From Oscillospiraceae bacterium (GTDB lineage: Bacteria > Bacillota_A > Clostridia > Oscillospirales > JAAYXM01): 23,505 nucleotides of DNA. The position numbers were made by a program, and so were the translations under genes. The stretch covers positions 1-23,505 of the forward strand of contig JAFXJK010000003.1 in assembly GCA_017532355.1 (NCBI GenBank), written 5' to 3'. Every line of letters begins with the position of its first letter. Within the stretch, counting starts at the first letter, position 1. The notes beneath the pieces are model-generated. The model worked only from the letters and a program-made list of their open reading frames with translations. It had not been told where the DNA came from and did no database searches. Below, piece by piece: positions 22,851 through 23,505 of the stretch.

Positions 22851-23372
22851 ATGGCAGAAAAGGAAAAAAAGGCAAAAACTGCGCCTGAAACCTCTGAGAC
22901 AGAGGAAAAGGAAGCAGAGACAGTTCCCGAGAAGACGGAGCTTGAGAAAAAGGAAGAGGAGCTCGCGGCGGAGCGCGATAAATACCTTCGTCTCGCGGCA
23001 GAGTATGACAACTTCCGCAAGCGTACTACCCGAGAAAAGGAAGCGCTCTTCGGAGATGCTACCGCGGCGACGGTTTCAGCATTCCTCGCGGTTTATGACA
23101 ATATGGAGCGCGCGATTGCAACTCCCTCGACCGATGAAAGCTACAAAAAGGGCGTCGAGCTGATCTTCTCCGAGCTTAACTCAACTCTTGAAAAGCTCAA
23201 GGTTGAAGTGATTGCACCCGAGGGTGAGGCGTTTGATCCGAACTTCCACAGCGCGGTAATGCACGAGGACAACGAAGACCTCGGAGAGAACACGGTTTCT
23301 GAGGTGTTCCAGAAGGGATTCAAGCTCGGTGAGCGCGTTATCCGCCCCGCAATCGTAAAAGTCGCAAATTAA
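22851..23372 (+). CDS. grpE: Nucleotide exchange factor GrpE
   Basis: 173 residues. The N-terminus is highly charged and forms a predicted coiled coil (about residues 1-75, with AERDKYLRLAAEYDNFRKRT). The C-terminal beta domain contains FDPNFHSAVM, VFQKGFKLGERVIRPAIVKV, both diagnostic. GrpE releases ADP from DnaK and lets it reload with ATP. GAGGAGGT precedes the ATG, directly after hrcA, so the two are co-transcribed under CIRCE control. In most Firmicutes dnaK follows closely; no dnaK start is visible in the remaining 133 bp. Confidence 0.98.
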   Translation: MAEKEKKAKTAPETSETEEKEAETVPEKTELEKKEEELAAERDKYLRLAAEYDNFRKRTTREKEALFGDATAATVSAFLAVYDNMERAIATPSTDESYKKGVELIFSELNSTLEKLKVEVIAPEGEAFDPNFHSAVMHEDNEDLGENTVSEVFQKGFKLGERVIRPAIVKVAN

Positions 23373-23505
23373 GCTCCGCTTCAAAAAGAGCAAAAAAGCT
23401 TCTCCTTGAGGATACTTTCCGAGGTTCGGCTCTTCGTTCAATACCAACTCCTCTTCGCCCGTAACGGGGTTTTCGATATACTCCTCCTTGCCACCAGGCA
23501 AAACC
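23373..23505 (-). CDS. Possible partial gene at the right edge, unknown
   Basis: On the minus strand an open frame enters from the right edge: LPGGKEEYIENPVTGEEELV and onward to EAFLLFLKRS. Its codon use resembles real genes here, and the plus strand has stops. I do not recognise the product. No stop occurs before grpE, so the frame continues antisense into grpE to 23181; the true end is unclear. It may be the C-terminal end of a convergent gene, a broken gene, or chance. Confidence 0.35.

Noticed and set aside
1..23505. tRNA, rRNA or known riboswitch
   Set aside because: I saw no cloverleaf, rRNA segment or known riboswitch core in any gap by eye; a covariance-model scan would be needed to exclude them fully.

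Overview
The window looks like a chromosomal segment of an uncultured, gut-type Clostridia bacterium (Oscillospiraceae or Christensenellales-like). The evidence is Gram-positive: an S-layer-homology (SLH) surface protein, AGGAGG ribosome sites with TTGACA/TATAAT promoters, an HrcA/CIRCE heat-shock locus, a DegV protein, and small phage-type genes of a kind common in Firmicutes. Base composition is moderate. The placement is inference, because no rRNA or other marker gene is present.

Layout, left to right. (1) 1-409: dispersed-repeat DNA, then a promoter. (2) 410-1543: a Gfo/Idh/MocA oxidoreductase of the GH109-like type. (3) 1609-2058: a DUF559 (Vsr-fold nuclease-like) gene lying between imperfect inverted repeats of about 50 bp. 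(4) 2253-5342: a large SLH surface protein. (5) 5427-5720: more dispersed repeat, including a paired-hairpin structure. (6) 6012-7124: an orphan sugar-importer ATPase (MsmX/UgpC type) whose terminator is almost identical to that of the SLH gene. (7) 7490-7823: a consensus promoter and a leader carrying an exact tandem duplication with a 122-bp period. (8) 7824-11279: a secreted modular protein with three repeats. (9) 11339-11640: another dispersed-repeat block. (10) 11765-17842: a 2025-residue secreted heparinase II/III-family polysaccharide lyase. (11) 17916-19678: a phage-like regulatory cassette, in which a CI/LexA-type repressor diverges from three small genes. (12) 19731-20594: DegV. (13) 20824-21429: an HTH-membrane protein. 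(14) 21534-23372: hrcA-grpE with a perfect CIRCE element and a second, split CIRCE-like inverted repeat upstream. A possible opposite-strand gene runs off the right edge.

How the parts may work together (inference): the oxidoreductase, the shared importer ATPase, the S-layer protein and the two large secreted proteins fit a cell-surface programme for attacking complex, probably glycosaminoglycan- or uronate-containing, glycans. The two secreted proteins share a C-terminal architecture. They have no visible LPXTG signal or SLH domain, so that shared end is a candidate attachment module. SLH, ATPase and the 1151-residue protein appear to use the same narrow codon set (for example ACA for Thr), which suggests high expression.

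The most unusual items are the repeat-flanked DUF559 element, the duplicated hairpin leader, the repressor-controlled mini-operon without any structural phage genes, and the split CIRCE-like palindrome.
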